From: an uncultured Phocaeicola sp.
Lineage (GTDB): Bacteria; Bacteroidota; Bacteroidia; Bacteroidales; Bacteroidaceae
Assembly (NCBI GenBank): GCA_947626525.1
Contig: CANQSM010000007.1
Location: 1 to 63,515, forward strand
Length of the DNA stretch: 63,515 nucleotides
Direction: 5' to 3'
Part shown: positions 7,611 through 19,806 of the stretch, piece by piece
Layout: every line of letters begins with the position of its first letter
How positions within the stretch are numbered: the first letter of the stretch is position 1
Program-made: the position numbers and the translations under genes
Notes under the pieces: model-generated
The model's database searches: none
What the model was told of the DNA's origin: nothing
Seen by the model: the letters and a program-made list of their open reading frames with translations, nothing else

Positions 7611-8153
7611 ATGTCTGAGATTGAAAAGAAATGGTACGTATTACGTGCTATCAGTGGGAAAGAAAGCAAGGTGAAAGAATATCTTGAAGCTGATATTAAG
7701 AACAGCGACCTTGGCGAGTATGTATCTCAGGTATTGATCCCAACCGAAAAAGTTTATCAGGTTCGCAATGGAAAAAAAATTGTGAAAGAGAGGAGTTATC
7801 TTCCTGGATATGTTTTGGTTGAAGCTGCTTTGGTTGGTGAGGTGGCGCATCATTTGAGAAATACTCCGAATGTAATTGGTTTTTTGGGAGGATTGGATAG
7901 TCCAACTCCTTTACGACAATCTGAAGTAAACCGTATCCTTGGTACTGTGGATGAATTACAAGAATCGGGAGAAGAATTAAATATCCCGTATACTGTAGGC
8001 GAAACGGTAAAGGTTACGGAAGGTCCATTCAGTGGCTTTAGTGGATTGATCGAAGAGGTTAATGGTGAAAAAAAGAAACTGAAGGTTATGGTGAAGATAT
8101 TCGGACGGAAAACTCCGTTGGAATTGAACTTTATGCAAGTTGAAAAAGAATAG
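7611..8153 (+). CDS. nusG: Transcription termination/antitermination factor NusG
   Basis: A 180-aa protein. The NGN domain (KKWYVLRAISGKE to about 110, including the RSYLPGYVLVE motif) is followed by a KOW domain near 120-175 (GPFSGFSGLIEEV). NusG binds RNA polymerase near the clamp and couples it to Rho or ribosomes. Its place after secE and before rplK is universal. Confidence 0.96.
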   Translation: MSEIEKKWYVLRAISGKESKVKEYLEADIKNSDLGEYVSQVLIPTEKVYQVRNGKKIVKERSYLPGYVLVEAALVGEVAHHLRNTPNVIGFLGGLDSPTPLRQSEVNRILGTVDELQESGEELNIPYTVGETVKVTEGPFSGFSGLIEEVNGEKKKLKVMVKIFGRKTPLELNFMQVEKE

Positions 8154-8210
8154 TGCATTTTGTTACATGCATGATTCTTATAATGAATATTTATATAAAA
8201 AATTAAGAAA

Positions 8211-8654
8211 ATGGCTAAAGAAGTTGCTGGACTAATCAAGTTACAGATTAAAGGAGGCGCTGCAAATCCATCACCTCCCGTGGGCCCTGCATTGGGTTCT
8301 AAGGGAATCAATATTATGGAATTTTGCAAGCAATTCAACGCCAGAACCCAAGACAAGGCAGGTAAAATATTGCCTGTAATCATTACTTATTACACAGATA
8401 AGTCTTTCGATTTTGTTATCAAGACTCCTCCTGTAGCAATTCAATTACTTGAGGCTGCCAAAATTAAGGGAGGTTCTGCTGAGCCTAATCGTAATAAAGT
8501 TGCTGAGTTAACTTGGGAACAGATTCGTACGATTGCTCAGGATAAGTTGGTAGACTTAAACTGTTTTACTGTAGAAGCTGCCATGACTATGGTCGCAGGT
8601 ACAGCTAGAAGTATGGGTATCGCTGTAAAAGGGGACTTCCCGGGTAATAATTAA
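8211..8654 (+). CDS. rplK: 50S ribosomal protein L11
   Basis: 147 aa. The N-terminal [14 protein letters not shown] motif and the C-terminal rRNA-binding domain (GTARSMGI) identify uL11, part of the GTPase-associated centre. 57 bp separate it from nusG, room for an rplKA control site, but I could not make out a clear L1-binding fold. Confidence 0.97.
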   Translation: MAKEVAGLIKLQIKGGAANPSPPVGPALGSKGINIMEFCKQFNARTQDKAGKILPVIITYYTDKSFDFVIKTPPVAIQLLEAAKIKGGSAEPNRNKVAELTWEQIRTIAQDKLVDLNCFTVEAAMTMVAGTARSMGIAVKGDFPGNN

Positions 8655-8669
8655 TAAACTTCAATTACA

Positions 8670-9368
8670 ATGGGTAAACTGACAAAAAAACAAAAGTTGG
8701 CTGCAGCGAAAATTGAAGCGGGGAAAGCATACTCACTCAAAGAAGCTTCTGAATTGGTAAAAGAGATTACTTTTACTAAGTTTGATGCGTCGTTGGATAT
8801 TGATGTACGTTTAGGTGTGGACCCTCGTAAGGCGAACCAGATGGTAAGAGGTGTTGTGTCTCTTCCTCATGGAACTGGTAAAGTAACCAAGGTTTTGGTT
8901 TTGTGTACGCCGGATATGGAAGCCGCTGCAAAAGAAGCTGGCGCTGACTATGTTGGTCTTGATGAATATATCGAAAAGATCAAAGGTGGATGGACTGATA
9001 TTGATGTAATCATCACTATGCCGTCTATTATGGGTAAAATTGGTGCCTTAGGTCGTGTGTTAGGTCCTCGGGGTTTGATGCCGAATCCTAAAAGTGGCAC
9101 TGTAACGATGGACGTTGCTAAAGCTGTGAAAGAGGTGAAGCAAGGAAAGATTGATTTCAAAGTAGATAAGAGCGGTATCGTTCATACTTCTATTGGTAAA
9201 GTGTCTTTTTCTGCGGATGCTATTCGTGAGAATGCAAAAGAATTTCTTGCTATGATTAATAAACTGAAACCTTCTGCAGCGAAAGGAACTTATATAAAGA
9301 GTATTTATCTTTCAAGTACAATGAGCCCGGGTATTAAAGTAGACCCGAAATCTATAGAGGAAATCTAA
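8670..9368 (+). CDS. rplA: 50S ribosomal protein L1
   Basis: 232 aa. It has the two-domain L1 pattern, including the signature stretch [15 protein letters not shown] (about 129-143). It forms the L1 stalk and in many bacteria represses its own operon. It lies 15 bp after rplK. Confidence 0.97.
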   Translation: MGKLTKKQKLAAAKIEAGKAYSLKEASELVKEITFTKFDASLDIDVRLGVDPRKANQMVRGVVSLPHGTGKVTKVLVLCTPDMEAAAKEAGADYVGLDEYIEKIKGGWTDIDVIITMPSIMGKIGALGRVLGPRGLMPNPKSGTVTMDVAKAVKEVKQGKIDFKVDKSGIVHTSIGKVSFSADAIRENAKEFLAMINKLKPSAAKGTYIKSIYLSSTMSPGIKVDPKSIEEI

Positions 9369-9385
9369 TAAATTAAGGAGGAATC

Positions 9386-9898
9386 ATGAGAAAGGAAGAT
9401 AAAAGTACGATTATATCCCAGCTCGCTGAAACAGTAAAGGAGTACGGACATTTTTACTTGATTGATGTGACTGCTATGGATGCGGCTGCAACAACTAAGC
9501 TTAGAAGAGAGTGTTTTAAGAAGGAAGTAAAAATGGTTGTGGTGAAGAATACATTGCTTCACAAAGCATTTGAGAGCCTTGATACGGATTTCTCTCCTCT
9601 GTATGATTGCTTGAAAGGTACAACTGCTATTTTGTTTAGTAATGTAGCAAATGCACCGGCTAAGTTAATTAAAGATGTGGCAAATGAAGGTGTTCCTGGA
9701 TTGAAGGCTGCATATGCTGAGGAAAGTTTCTATATCGGAGCGAATCAATTGGATGCTCTTACAAGCATCAAGAGTAAGGACGAGGTTATTGCAGAGGTTA
9801 TTGCATTGTTGCAGTCTCCAGCCAAGAACGTTGTTTCTGCTCTACAATCGGGCGCTAATACCCTTCATGGAGTTCTTAAGACTCTTGGTGAAAGATAA
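9386..9898 (+). CDS. rplJ: 50S ribosomal protein L10
   Basis: 170 aa. The N-terminal rRNA-binding domain and a C-terminal helix (SALQSGANTLHGVLKTLGER) for L7/L12 dimers are present. It has a strong Shine-Dalgarno (AAGGAGG) and lies 17 bp after rplA, so there is no long leader for L10 autoregulation before rplJ itself. Confidence 0.96.
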   Translation: MRKEDKSTIISQLAETVKEYGHFYLIDVTAMDAAATTKLRRECFKKEVKMVVVKNTLLHKAFESLDTDFSPLYDCLKGTTAILFSNVANAPAKLIKDVANEGVPGLKAAYAEESFYIGANQLDALTSIKSKDEVIAEVIALLQSPAKNVVSALQSGANTLHGVLKTLGER

Positions 9899-9947
9899 TT
9901 ATAAATATCAATTAATTAGTAATTAAACAATTAAAAATCATACAAAA

Positions 9948-10322
9948 ATGGCAGATTTAAAAGCTTTTGCAGAACAATTAGTTAACTTGACAGTTAAAGA
10001 AGTTAATGAACTTGCGACTATCCTTAAAGAAGAATATGGTATTGAACCTGCTGCTGCAGCTGTAGCTGTTGCTGCTGGTCCTGCTGCTGGTGCGGCTGAT
10101 GTTGAAGAAAAAACTTCATTCGATGTTGTATTGAAGAGCGCAGGTGCAGCTAAATTACAGGTTGTTAAAGCCGTTAAAGAAGCATGTGGCCTTGGTTTGA
10201 AAGAGGCTAAAGACTTGGTTGATGGTGCTCCTAGTACACTGAAAGAAGGTCTTGCTAAAGACGAAGCTGAATCATTGAAGAAAACTTTGGAAGAAGCTGG
10301 AGCTGAAGTTGAACTTAAATAA
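9948..10322 (+). CDS. rplL: 50S ribosomal protein L7/L12
   Basis: 124 aa. An N-terminal dimerisation domain, an Ala/Gly-rich hinge (about 38-52) and a C-terminal factor-binding domain ([13 protein letters not shown]) are present. It is the most acidic protein of the stalk. A strong hairpin follows before rpoB. Confidence 0.97.
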   Translation: MADLKAFAEQLVNLTVKEVNELATILKEEYGIEPAAAAVAVAAGPAAGAADVEEKTSFDVVLKSAGAAKLQVVKAVKEACGLGLKEAKDLVDGAPSTLKEGLAKDEAESLKKTLEEAGAEVELK

Positions 10323-10348
10323 AACAATACCTGTAAATCAGGTAATTC

Positions 10349-10387
10349 GGTTAAGAACCTACTGCATAGAGGGTTCTTAACCTTTTT
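10349..10387 (+). terminator. Intrinsic terminator/attenuator between rplL and rpoB
   Basis: GGTTAAGAACC (10349-10359) and GGTTCTTAACC (10372-10382) form a perfect 11-bp stem with a 12-nt loop, followed by TTTTT. Because rpoB follows with no evident new promoter, it probably acts as a partial terminator that sets the L7/L12 to RNA polymerase ratio. Confidence 0.85.
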
Positions 10388-10427
10388 GTGTCTATAATTA
10401 AATTAAGTTCTACTAATTTACTGACAG

Positions 10428-13400
10428 ATGTCTTCAAATACTGTAAATCAAAGAGTTAATTTTGCTTCTATTAAAAATCCGATGCCTTATCCGGATTTTC
10501 TGGAAGTACAATTAAAGTCATTCCACGACTTCCTGCAATTAGATACGCCTCCTGAGATGCGTAAAAATGATGGTTTATATAAGGTTTTTGCGGAAAACTT
10601 CCCTATTGCTGACACAAGAAATAACTTTGTTCTTGAGTTTTTGGATTATTATATTGATCCCCCGCGCTATACAATAGAAGAGTGTTTAGAGCGTGGGCTC
10701 ACTTATAGTGTACCTTTAAAGGCTAAACTTAAATTGTATTGTACTGATCCGGATCATGAAGATTTTGATACGGTTATTCAGGATGTATTTCTTGGTCCGA
10801 TTCCTTACATGACCCATAATGGTACTTTTATCATTAATGGTGCTGAACGTGTGGTTGTTTCTCAGTTACACCGTTCTCCAGGTGTGTTCTTTGGCCAAAG
10901 TGTTCATGCAAATGGTACCCAACTTTACTCAGCACGCATTATCCCTTTTAAGGGTTCGTGGATTGAGTTTGCTACCGATATAAACAATGTAATGTACGCT
11001 TACATAGATCGTAAGAAAAAGTTGCCGGTAACAACATTACTTAGAGCAATAGGTTTTGAGAATGATAAAGATATTCTTGAAATCTTTAATTTGGCTGAGG
11101 AGGTAAAGGTTAGTAAGGCTAATTTGAAGAAATGTATCGGACGGAAGCTCGCTGCTCGTGTGTTGAAAACATGGGTGGAAGATTTTGTGGATGAAGACAC
11201 GGGAGAGGTGGTTTCTATTGAACGTAACGAGGTCATTATCGATCGTGAAACAGTGCTTGAAGCAGAGCATGTTGATGAAATCATTGAATCTGGTGTTCAA
11301 AATGTGCTGATTCATAAAGAAGAAGCTAATCAGTCGGATTATTCTATTATATTTAATACACTTCAGAAAGATCCGAGTAACTCGGAAAAGGAGGCTGTCC
11401 TTTATATCTACCGTCAGTTACGTAATGCAGATCCGGCGGATGATGCGAGTGCTCGTGAGGTGATTAATAACTTATTTTTCTCTGAGAAAAGATATGACCT
11501 TGGTGATGTCGGTCGTTACAGAATCAATAAAAAATTGAACCTGTCGACAGATATGGATGTTAAGGTTCTCACTAAGGAAGATATTATTGAAATTATCAAA
11601 TATTTGATTGAATTAATTAATTCGAAAGCAGTAGTTGATGATATCGACCATTTAAGTAATAGACGTGTTCGTACGGTTGGCGAGCAGTTGTCCAATCAAT
11701 TTGCGATTGGATTGGCGCGTATGTCACGTACTATTCGTGAACGTATGAATGTTCGCGATAATGAGGTGTTTACTCCTATAGATTTGATTAATGCAAAGAC
11801 AATTTCTTCTGTTATTAATTCTTTCTTTGGGACAAATGCCTTATCTCAGTTTATGGATCAGACCAACCCATTGGCGGAGATTACACATAAAAGACGTCTT
11901 TCTGCGTTGGGACCTGGCGGTTTGTCACGTGAACGTGCCGGTTTTGAGGTGCGTGACGTACACTATACTCACTATGGCCGTTTGTGTCCGATTGAAACCC
12001 CAGAAGGACCAAATATTGGTTTGATTTCTTCATTGTGTGTCTATGCAAAAATCAATAATTTGGGCTTCATAGAGACTCCATACCGTAAGGTTGTTGAGGG
12101 AAAAGTAAATCTTTCGAATGACGAAATTGTATATTTGACTGCGGAGGAAGAAGAAAATAAGATTATAGCACAGGGAAATGCTCCGTTGAATGACAAGGGT
12201 GATTTTGTGAGAAATAAGGTTAAAGCGCGTCAAGATGCTGATTATCCGGTGGTAGAACCGGGTCAGGTGGAGTTGATGGATGTGTCTCCGCAGCAGATTG
12301 CTTCCATTGCGGCTTCATTGATTCCCTTTTTAGAGCATGATGATGCTAACCGTGCGTTGATGGGTTCTAATATGATGCGCCAAGCTGTGCCTTTGTTGAA
12401 AACAGAGGCTCCTATTGTGGGAACAGGTATTGAGAAACAGCTTTGTGAAGATTCGCGTACGCAGATTACAGCAGAGGGTGATGGAGTGATTGACTTCGTA
12501 GATGCTACAACCATCCGTATTCTTTATGATAGAACGGAGGACGAAGAATTTGTAAGTTTTGAACCCGCATTAAAAGAATATAAAATTCCTAAGTTCCGTA
12601 GGACGAACCAGAATATGACTATTGATTTGCGTCCTATTTGTGAAAAAGGACAGCGTGTGCAGAAAGGAGATATTTTAACGGAAGGTTATTCTACTGAAAA
12701 AGGTGAATTAGCGTTAGGCAAGAACTTATTAGTTGCATATATGCCTTGGAAAGGTTACAACTATGAGGATGCTATTGTATTAAATGAACGTGTGGTTCGA
12801 GAAGATCTCTTGACTTCTGTGCATGTTGAGGAGTTTTCTTTGGAGGTTCGTGAAACCAAGCGTGGTATGGAAGAACTAACATCCGACATTCCAAATGTGA
12901 GTGAAGAAGCTACGAAAGATTTGGATGAAAACGGAATTGTTCGAATCGGTGCTCGTATCCAGCCGGGAGATATATTGATTGGTAAAATTACTCCTAAAGG
13001 TGAGTCTGATCCTTCTCCGGAAGAGAAACTTTTACGTGCGATTTTTGGTGATAAGGCCGGTGATGTAAAAGATGCTTCTTTAAAAGCTTCTCCTTCCTTA
13101 AAAGGAGTGGTTATTGATAAAAAACTCTTTTCTCGTGCTATTAAAACTCGTAGCTCTAAATTGGCCGACAAAGCTTTATTGCCGAAAATAGACGAAGAAT
13201 TTGAAAGAAAAGTAGCTGATTTGAAAGCTGTTTTGATTGATAAATTATTGGTCCTGACAAAAGATAAGGTGTCTCAGGGAGTCAAAGATTATCTGGGGAC
13301 AGAGGTCATTGCCAAAGGAGCGAAATTCACAAGGCGTGATTTGGATGCTTTGGATTATACGACAGTTCAGTTAAGTAAATGGACTGTTGACGCTCACAAG

Positions 13401-14240
13401 AATGATATGATTCGTGATTTAATCATTAATTTCTTGAAAAAATATAAAGAATTGGATGCCGAATTGAAACGGAAAAAATTTGCTATTACTATTGGTGATG
13501 AATTGCCTGCAGGCATCGTTCAAATGGCTAAGGTATATGTAGCGAAGAAACGTAAAATCGGTGTAGGGGACAAAATGGCCGGACGTCACGGAAATAAAGG
13601 TATTGTTTCGCGTGTAGTTCGTCCGGAAGATATGCCATTCCTCGAAGATGGAACTCCGGTGGATATCGTATTGAATCCGTTGGGTGTACCTTCGCGTATG
13701 AATATTGGGCAGATTTTCGAAGCCGTATTAGGTTCTGCGGGAAGAAAATTAGGTATCAAGTTTGCAACACCTATTTTTGATGGGGCTACATTGGACGATC
13801 TTTCTGAATGGACTGATAAGGCAGGATTGCCGCGTTATGGTAAAACCTATCTTTATGATGGAGGTACGGGTGAACGTTTCGACCAGCCAGCAACTGTCGG
13901 CGTGACTTATATGTTGAAATTGGGCCACATGGTTGAAGATAAAATGCATGCCCGTTCTATTGGACCCTACTCGTTGATTACTCAGCAACCTCTTGGTGGT
14001 AAGGCGCAGTTTGGTGGTCAGCGTTTCGGAGAAATGGAGGTTTGGGCATTGGAAGCGTTTGGCGCGGCTCACATTTTGCAAGAGATCTTAACGATTAAGT
14101 CAGATGATGTGGTAGGCCGTTCTAAAGCTTATGAAGCAATTGTAAAAGGGGAACCTATGCCGACACCAGGTATTCCGGAATCACTCAATGTGTTGTTGCA
14201 TGAATTGAGGGGGCTTGGCTTGAGCATTAGTCTGGAATGA
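10428..14240 (+). CDS. rpoB: RNA polymerase subunit beta
   Basis: 1270 aa, the usual Bacteroides length. It contains the rifampicin-region pattern ([17 protein letters not shown], then [13 protein letters not shown]), the active-site stretch [10 protein letters not shown] and the C-terminal clamp region. It is the second largest catalytic subunit of RNA polymerase. The rifampicin cluster looks wild type ([20 protein letters not shown]). It is separated from rpoC by 32 bp. Confidence 0.99.
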   Translation: MSSNTVNQRVNFASIKNPMPYPDFLEVQLKSFHDFLQLDTPPEMRKNDGLYKVFAENFPIADTRNNFVLEFLDYYIDPPRYTIEECLERGLTYSVPLKAKLKLYCTDPDHEDFDTVIQDVFLGPIPYMTHNGTFIINGAERVVVSQLHRSPGVFFGQSVHANGTQLYSARIIPFKGSWIEFATDINNVMYAYIDRKKKLPVTTLLRAIGFENDKDILEIFNLAEEVKVSKANLKKCIGRKLAARVLKTWVEDFVDEDTGEVVSIERNEVIIDRETVLEAEHVDEIIESGVQNVLIHKEEANQSDYSIIFNTLQKDPSNSEKEAVLYIYRQLRNADPADDASAREVINNLFFSEKRYDLGDVGRYRINKKLNLSTDMDVKVLTKEDIIEIIKYLIELINSKAVVDDIDHLSNRRVRTVGEQLSNQFAIGLARMSRTIRERMNVRDNEVFTPIDLINAKTISSVINSFFGTNALSQFMDQTNPLAEITHKRRLSALGPGGLSRERAGFEVRDVHYTHYGRLCPIETPEGPNIGLISSLCVYAKINNLGFIETPYRKVVEGKVNLSNDEIVYLTAEEEENKIIAQGNAPLNDKGDFVRNKVKARQDADYPVVEPGQVELMDVSPQQIASIAASLIPFLEHDDANRALMGSNMMRQAVPLLKTEAPIVGTGIEKQLCEDSRTQITAEGDGVIDFVDATTIRILYDRTEDEEFVSFEPALKEYKIPKFRRTNQNMTIDLRPICEKGQRVQKGDILTEGYSTEKGELALGKNLLVAYMPWKGYNYEDAIVLNERVVREDLLTSVHVEEFSLEVRETKRGMEELTSDIPNVSEEATKDLDENGIVRIGARIQPGDILIGKITPKGESDPSPEEKLLRAIFGDKAGDVKDASLKASPSLKGVVIDKKLFSRAIKTRSSKLADKALLPKIDEEFERKVADLKAVLIDKLLVLTKDKVSQGVKDYLGTEVIAKGAKFTRRDLDALDYTTVQLSKWTVDAHKNDMIRDLIINFLKKYKELDAELKRKKFAITIGDELPAGIVQMAKVYVAKKRKIGVGDKMAGRHGNKGIVSRVVRPEDMPFLEDGTPVDIVLNPLGVPSRMNIGQIFEAVLGSAGRKLGIKFATPIFDGATLDDLSEWTDKAGLPRYGKTYLYDGGTGERFDQPATVGVTYMLKLGHMVEDKMHARSIGPYSLITQQPLGGKAQFGGQRFGEMEVWALEAFGAAHILQEILTIKSDDVVGRSKAYEAIVKGEPMPTPGIPESLNVLLHELRGLGLSISLE

Positions 14241-14272
14241 TTTTATAACTCTTTGCATTATATATAAGAAGT

Positions 14273-17200
14273 ATGGCTTTTAGAAAAGAAACGAAAATAA
14301 AGAGTAATTTTACGAAAATCTCTATAGGATTGGCTTCTCCGGAAGAAATCCTGGAGAATTCAAGCGGTGAAGTGTTGAAGCCTGAGACTATCAACTACCG
14401 TACTTATAAACCGGAGCGTGATGGATTGTTCTGCGAACGTATATTTGGTCCGGTAAAGGATTATGAGTGCCATTGTGGAAAGTACAAGCGTATCCGCTAT
14501 AAAGGTATTGTCTGCGATCGTTGTGGTGTGGAAGTCACTGAGAAGAAGGTACGTCGTGAGCGTATGGGGCATCTTCAGTTGGTTGTTCCTGTCGCGCACA
14601 TCTGGTATTTCCGTTCATTGCCGAATAAGATAGGTTATTTGCTCGGTTTGCCGACAAAGAAACTGGATTCTGTTATTTATTACGAGCGTTATATTGTCAT
14701 TCAGCCTGGTGTAAAGGCGGAGGAAGGAGTGAATGTATATGATTTATTGTCTGAGGAAGAATACCTGGATATTTTGGATACACTTCCAAAGGACAATCAA
14801 TTTCTAGAAGATACTGATCCGAATAAGTTTATAGCTAAAATGGGAGCTGAAGCCATTTATGATTTGCTTTCCCGTTTGGATTTGGATGCTCTTTCTTATG
14901 AATTGAGAGATAAAGCAGGTAGTGATTCTTCTCAGCAACGCAAAACGGAAGCGTTGAAACGTTTGCAGGTAGTTGAGTCTTTCCGCGCCTCGCGTGGACG
15001 TAATAAGCCTGAATGGATGATTGTGCGTATTGTGCCTGTCATTCCGCCTGAGCTGCGCCCGTTGGTGCCATTGGACGGGGGATGTTTCGCAACTTCTGAC
15101 TTGAATGATTTGTACCGTAGGGTAATTATCCGTAATAATCGTTTGAAGAGACTTATTGAAATCAAGGCGCCGGAAGTTATATTGCGTAATGAAAAGCGTA
15201 TGTTGCAGGAAGCCGTTGATTCCTTATTCGATAATTCGCGTAAATCAAGTGCGGTAAAAACGGATGCCAACAGACCCTTGAAATCGTTGTCCGATAGTTT
15301 GAAAGGTAAGCAAGGACGTTTCCGTCAGAATTTGTTGGGTAAACGTGTTGATTACTCTGCCCGTTCGGTTATTGTCGTGGGCCCGGAACTGAAAATGGGA
15401 GAATGCGGAATCCCTAAATTGATGGCTGCCGAACTTTATAAGCCGTTCATTATCCGTAAGCTGATTGAGCGTGGTATAGTGAAGACGGTCAAGTCCGCGA
15501 AAAAAATAGTGGACCGTAAGGATCCTGTCATTTGGGACATTCTGGAATATGTAATGAAAGGGCATCCGGTATTGCTGAACCGTGCGCCGACATTGCACCG
15601 TTTGGGTATTCAGGCTTTCCAGCCGAAAATGATTGAAGGTAAGGCCATTCAGTTGCACCCGTTGGCATGTACGGCATTCAACGCCGATTTCGATGGCGAC
15701 CAGATGGCTGTTCACTTGCCTTTGAGCAATGAAGCCATTTTGGAAGCTCAGATGCTGATGCTTCAGTCACATAATATCTTGAACCCTGCCAATGGCGCTC
15801 CGATTACTGTACCTGCTCAGGATATGGTACTTGGGTTGTATTATATTACCAAGTTGCGTAAAGGAGCCAAGGGAGAAGGTTTGAAGTTTTACGGACCGGA
15901 AGAAGCCATTATCGCTTACAATGAGGGCAAGGTGGATATTCATGCCCCTGTTCAGGTTTTGGTGAACGATTTGGATGAAAACGGAAACATCGTGAAGGTG
16001 ATGCGTGAAACCTCAGTTGGACGCGTGATTGTAAATGAACTGGTCCCGGATGAAATGGGCTATTTGAATACCATTATATCCAAGAAGTCTTTACGTGACA
16101 TTATTAGCGATGTGATTAAGACTGTCGGTGTCGCCCGGGCTTGTGAATTCTTGGATGGAATCAAGAACCTGGGTTATAAGATGGCTTATCAGGGAGGCTT
16201 GTCTTTCAACTTGGGTGATATTATCATTCCGAAAGAGAAAGAAGAGCTTATCAAGCGTGGTAACGAAGAGATTGAGCAGATTATGATGAACTATAATATG
16301 GGATTCATCACTGACAATGAGCGTTACAACCAGGTTATTGATACATGGACACATGTAAACAACGACTTGTCGAACATTCTGATGAAAACCCTCTCTTCTG
16401 ATGATCAAGGCTTCAATTCTGTATTCATGATGTTGGATTCCGGAGCCCGTGGTTCCAAAGAGCAGATTCGTCAGCTGTCCGGCATGCGTGGCTTGATGGC
16501 AAAACCTCAAAAGGCTGGCGCGGAAGGCGCGCAGATTATTGAGAATCCGATTCTTTCGAACTTTAAGGAAGGCTTGTCTGTGTTGGAGTACTTTATATCT
16601 ACTCACGGCGCGCGTAAAGGTCTGGCCGATACCGCGTTGAAAACTGCCGACGCGGGTTATCTGACTCGTCGTCTGGTTGACGTCTCCCACGACGTAATTG
16701 TAAATGAGGAGGACTGTGGAACACTCCGTGGTTTGGTTTGTACGGCATTGAAGAATAATGATGAGGTGATTGCTACGTTGTACGATCGCATTTTGGGACG
16801 TGTGTCTGTCCATGATATCGTCCATCCTACTACCGGAGAGTTGATTGTTGCCGGTGGAGAGGAAATTACGGAGGATATTGCACAGAAGATAGAGAACTCT
16901 CCTATTGAAAGCGTGGAAATCCGTTCGGTACTGACCTGTGAATCTAAGAAAGGGGTTTGTGCCAAATGTTACGGACGCAACCTGGCTACAAGCCGTATGG
17001 TCCATAAGGGCGAGGCCGTAGGGGTGATTGCCGCCCAGTCGATTGGTGAGCCGGGTACTCAGTTGACATTGCGTACGTTCCACGCCGGTGGTACGGCGGG
17101 CAATATCGCGGCCAATGCAAGCATAGTGGCCAAACATGACGCGCGTCTGGAGTTTGAGGAGCTTCGTACGGTAGATACGGTAGAAGAGACAGGTGAGGCG

Positions 17201-18556
17201 GTGAAGATTGTAGTGGGCCGTTTGGCCGAGGTACGTTTTGTTGACGTGAATACCGGTATCATACTCTCTACCCATAATGTGCCATACGGCTCTAAGTTGT
17301 ATGCGGAAAACGGTGAAGTGGTTGAGAAAGGCAAGCTGATTGCCAAATGGGATCCGTTTAACGCCGTTATCATTACAGAGATTACGGGTAAGGTGGAATT
17401 CGAGTCCGTCATCGAAGGTGTCACTTACAAGGTGGAGTCCGACGAGGCTACGGGCTTGCGTGAGATTATCATTACAGAGTCCAAGGATAAGACGAAAGTG
17501 CCTTCCGCCCATATTGTGTCGGAGGATGGCTCGGTTCTCCGTACCTATAACTTGCCGGTAGGCGGCCACGTTGTGGTTGAGAACGATCAGAAGGTCAAGT
17601 CCGGAGATATTTTGGTGAAGATTCCCCGTGCGGTAGGCAAGGCCGGTGATATCACCGGTGGTCTTCCCCGTGTAACGGAATTGTTCGAGGCGCGTAACCC
17701 GTCGAACCCGGCCGTGGTTTCCGAAATAGATGGTGAGATAACAATGGGCAAGGTAAAGCGTGGTAACCGTGAAATCATTGTCACATCCAAAGCCGGAGAT
17801 GTCAGAAAATATCTGGTCGCTCTTTCCAAGCAGATTCTTGTGCAGGAGAATGACTATGTGCGCGCGGGTACCCCGTTGTCTGACGGCGCCATCACTCCGG
17901 CGGACATTCTGGCCATTAAGGGCCCTACGGCTGTGCAGGAGTATATTGTCAACGAAATACAGGATGTGTATCGCTTGCAAGGTGTGAAGATTAATGACAA
18001 GCACTTTGAGATTATCGTCCGTCAAATGATGCGCAAGGTGGAAATCAACGAGCCGGGAGATACCCGCTTCTTGGAGCAGCAGATAGTTGACAAGACGGAG
18101 TTCATGGAGGAAAACGATCGCATTTGGGGCAAGAAGGTGGTAACGAATGCCGGTGATTCTGAGAACATGGTTCCGGGACAGATTGTAACCGCCCGCAAGT
18201 TGAGGGATGAAAACAGTCTGTTGAAACGCCGGGACTTGAAGCTGGTTGAAGTGCGTGACGCCGTTCCCGCCACTTCCACCCAGATTCTTCAAGGCATTAC
18301 CCGCGCGGCGTTGCAGACTTCCAGCTTCATGTCGGCGGCTTCCTTCCAGGAGACAACGAAGGTGCTGAATGAAGCGGCCATTAACGGCAGGGTGGACAAG
18401 CTGGAGGGCATGAAGGAGAATGTCATCTGCGGACATCTGATTCCGGCTGGAACCGGTCAGCGTGAATTCGACAAAATCATTGTCGGTTCGAGGGAGGAGT
18501 ATGACAGAATTCTTGCCAACCGTATGAATGTGCTTGACTATAGCGAAGTGGAATAG
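14273..18556 (+). CDS. rpoC: RNA polymerase subunit beta'
   Basis: 1427 aa. The N-terminal zinc site (CHCGKYKR...CDRCG, about 66-83), the catalytic Mg site NADFDGDQM (about 468-476), the second zinc site ([11 protein letters not shown], near 886) and the trigger loop/C-terminal domains are visible. It follows rpoB and is closed by a strong terminator. Third-position composition changes along the gene: AT-rich codons early, GC-rich codons in the second half. Confidence 0.99.
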   Translation: MAFRKETKIKSNFTKISIGLASPEEILENSSGEVLKPETINYRTYKPERDGLFCERIFGPVKDYECHCGKYKRIRYKGIVCDRCGVEVTEKKVRRERMGHLQLVVPVAHIWYFRSLPNKIGYLLGLPTKKLDSVIYYERYIVIQPGVKAEEGVNVYDLLSEEEYLDILDTLPKDNQFLEDTDPNKFIAKMGAEAIYDLLSRLDLDALSYELRDKAGSDSSQQRKTEALKRLQVVESFRASRGRNKPEWMIVRIVPVIPPELRPLVPLDGGCFATSDLNDLYRRVIIRNNRLKRLIEIKAPEVILRNEKRMLQEAVDSLFDNSRKSSAVKTDANRPLKSLSDSLKGKQGRFRQNLLGKRVDYSARSVIVVGPELKMGECGIPKLMAAELYKPFIIRKLIERGIVKTVKSAKKIVDRKDPVIWDILEYVMKGHPVLLNRAPTLHRLGIQAFQPKMIEGKAIQLHPLACTAFNADFDGDQMAVHLPLSNEAILEAQMLMLQSHNILNPANGAPITVPAQDMVLGLYYITKLRKGAKGEGLKFYGPEEAIIAYNEGKVDIHAPVQVLVNDLDENGNIVKVMRETSVGRVIVNELVPDEMGYLNTIISKKSLRDIISDVIKTVGVARACEFLDGIKNLGYKMAYQGGLSFNLGDIIIPKEKEELIKRGNEEIEQIMMNYNMGFITDNERYNQVIDTWTHVNNDLSNILMKTLSSDDQGFNSVFMMLDSGARGSKEQIRQLSGMRGLMAKPQKAGAEGAQIIENPILSNFKEGLSVLEYFISTHGARKGLADTALKTADAGYLTRRLVDVSHDVIVNEEDCGTLRGLVCTALKNNDEVIATLYDRILGRVSVHDIVHPTTGELIVAGGEEITEDIAQKIENSPIESVEIRSVLTCESKKGVCAKCYGRNLATSRMVHKGEAVGVIAAQSIGEPGTQLTLRTFHAGGTAGNIAANASIVAKHDARLEFEELRTVDTVEETGEAVKIVVGRLAEVRFVDVNTGIILSTHNVPYGSKLYAENGEVVEKGKLIAKWDPFNAVIITEITGKVEFESVIEGVTYKVESDEATGLREIIITESKDKTKVPSAHIVSEDGSVLRTYNLPVGGHVVVENDQKVKSGDILVKIPRAVGKAGDITGGLPRVTELFEARNPSNPAVVSEIDGEITMGKVKRGNREIIVTSKAGDVRKYLVALSKQILVQENDYVRAGTPLSDGAITPADILAIKGPTAVQEYIVNEIQDVYRLQGVKINDKHFEIIVRQMMRKVEINEPGDTRFLEQQIVDKTEFMEENDRIWGKKVVTNAGDSENMVPGQIVTARKLRDENSLLKRRDLKLVEVRDAVPATSTQILQGITRAALQTSSFMSAASFQETTKVLNEAAINGRVDKLEGMKENVICGHLIPAGTGQREFDKIIVGSREEYDRILANRMNVLDYSEVE

Positions 18557-18576
18557 CTTGCTTTATGGAACGATAA

Positions 18577-18615
18577 GAAAAGGCCGGTATCCGTTGAAGG
18601 GTATCGGCCTTTTTC
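18577..18615 (+). terminator. Intrinsic terminator after rpoC
   Basis: AAAAGGCCGGTATCC pairs with GGGTATCGGCCTTTT over 15 bp with two G-U pairs and a 6-nt loop, followed by T's. It ends the ribosomal/RNA polymerase operon. The remaining gap to the next gene (18616-18760) shows nothing recognisable. Confidence 0.88.
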
Positions 18616-18760
18616 CGTCGGTTCGGGAGGCGGGCGGCAGGGTGAGGGAGAGGCGTATCGCCGGTGGCCGGTTGCCTTCGCGCCAGGATGAAAAGGAGGG
18701 TTTGTCCCGCGTCCTGCCGGGAACCTTGAATCGGGCTTTATGAAAAAGGCGCTGTTCCTT

Positions 18761-19333
18761 TCAGCCCTTCCGGCGGTGGCGGGAAGGAGTGGCCGGTTCT
18801 TTTCCGGATTGGTCCCGCTGGAATGCGATGCGGGGTGTCCCGTTCGCTACATGGATGATTCCGCAGCGGCTGAAGCCGTTTTTTGTCAGCAGGTGCTGCA
18901 TCACTTTGTTGTCGGCGTGCGTATCGGCGCGAAGGCGGGGAAACTGTTTGGAGCACCACTCGATGCAGGCTGTGGCAATCCCCTTGCGGCTTCCGTCCGA
19001 AGCCATGCGGTGAATCACGTAATAGGGCTCGTCATCGGGCCACGCGCCCTCCTCTATATGAGAATAGGTAGGGTCGGGGCCTGGAATGAGACAGAACGTC
19101 CCGACCGTCCTGCCCTGTTCATCCTCGCACACATGGCAGTGTGAAGCCTCTATCTCTCCGGCAATCAATCCGCGTTGCGGATAACCGTTAATCCATTGGC
19201 TGGCGTTGCCCGTGGATTCCATGAAACGGCGGGCCCTGCCGAATATCTCCATGAGCCGGTCGAGGTCTTCCCTGCGGGCTTTTCGTATCGTAATCATAAT
19301 CATTCCGGTGTCAGGTGACGGCTGTGGTGTCAT
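18761..19333 (-). CDS. GNAT-family N-acetyltransferase
   Basis: 190 aa. The acetyl-CoA-binding region is recognisable as GSRKGIATACIEW (motif A), followed by HADNKVMQHLLTKNGF (motif B), typical of RimI-like GNATs; the substrate is unknown. The start ATG at 19333 overlaps the upstream stop as ATGA, which supports translational coupling with the methionine-sulfoxide reductase gene. A later start at MIMITIRKA (19303) is also possible and would remove ten residues. A plus-strand ORF over the same bases (18740-19144) is only a shadow. Confidence 0.8.
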   Translation of the reverse strand: MTPQPSPDTGMIMITIRKARREDLDRLMEIFGRARRFMESTGNASQWINGYPQRGLIAGEIEASHCHVCEDEQGRTVGTFCLIPGPDPTYSHIEEGAWPDDEPYYVIHRMASDGSRKGIATACIEWCSKQFPRLRADTHADNKVMQHLLTKNGFSRCGIIHVANGTPRIAFQRDQSGKEPATPSRHRRKG

Positions 19334-19806
19334 GGACGGCTTAGCATCCGGCTGATACGTTCCAGGTAATATGCGTCTGTATCATCGAACGCACGTGGCT
19401 GTTCGCTGTCAATGTCCAGCACCGCCGCGACTTCCTTCCCGCGGAACAGGGGGACGACTATTTCCGAACGGGAGGCAGCGCTGCATGCGATGTGCCCCGG
19501 GAAAGCGTCGACATCGGGCACCACAATGGTGCGGGCTTCTTTCCAGGCCGTCCCGCAGACGCCTTTTCCGAAGCCTATGCGTGTGCAGGCCAGAGGGCCT
19601 TGGAACGGGGAAAGCACCAGCTCGTTCCCTTTCACCCGGTAAAAGCCCGCCCACCAGAAACGGAATGTTTCCATCAGGGCTGCCGCCACGTTGGCCATGT
19701 TGGCTATTTCGTCACTTTCGTTTTCTATCAGCGAAGCGATTTGCGGGAGCAGCGTTTCGTATCGCTCTTTTTTGCTTCCTTCCGCCTTGAGTAGAGTTTC
19801 TGCCAT
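19330..19806 (-). CDS. msrC: Free methionine-(R)-sulfoxide reductase (GAF domain)
   Basis: 158 aa, a single GAF domain. The three redox cysteines of fRMsr are present as Cys74 (GPLACTRI), Cys84 (KGVCG) and Cys108 (GHIACSA). Their spacing (10 and 24) is that of the E. coli enzyme, and SEIVVPL also matches. It reduces free Met-R-sulfoxide with thioredoxin in the cytosol. MAETLLK at 19806 is preferred to the upstream ATG at 19827. It is cotranscribed with the GNAT gene (ATGA overlap). Confidence 0.9.
   Translation of the reverse strand: MAETLLKAEGSKKERYETLLPQIASLIENESDEIANMANVAAALMETFRFWWAGFYRVKGNELVLSPFQGPLACTRIGFGKGVCGTAWKEARTIVVPDVDAFPGHIACSAASRSEIVVPLFRGKEVAAVLDIDSEQPRAFDDTDAYYLERISRMLSRP

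Noticed and set aside
16091-18436. 781-aa open frame antisense to rpoC
   Set aside because: It mirrors the strong codon bias of rpoC, has no domain pattern, and rpoC itself is certain.
18740-19144. 134-aa plus-strand protein with a signal-like start (MKKALFLSALPAVAG)
   Set aside because: Antisense to the GNAT gene, which has clear motifs and is coupled to msrC; the rest of the plus frame is not protein-like.
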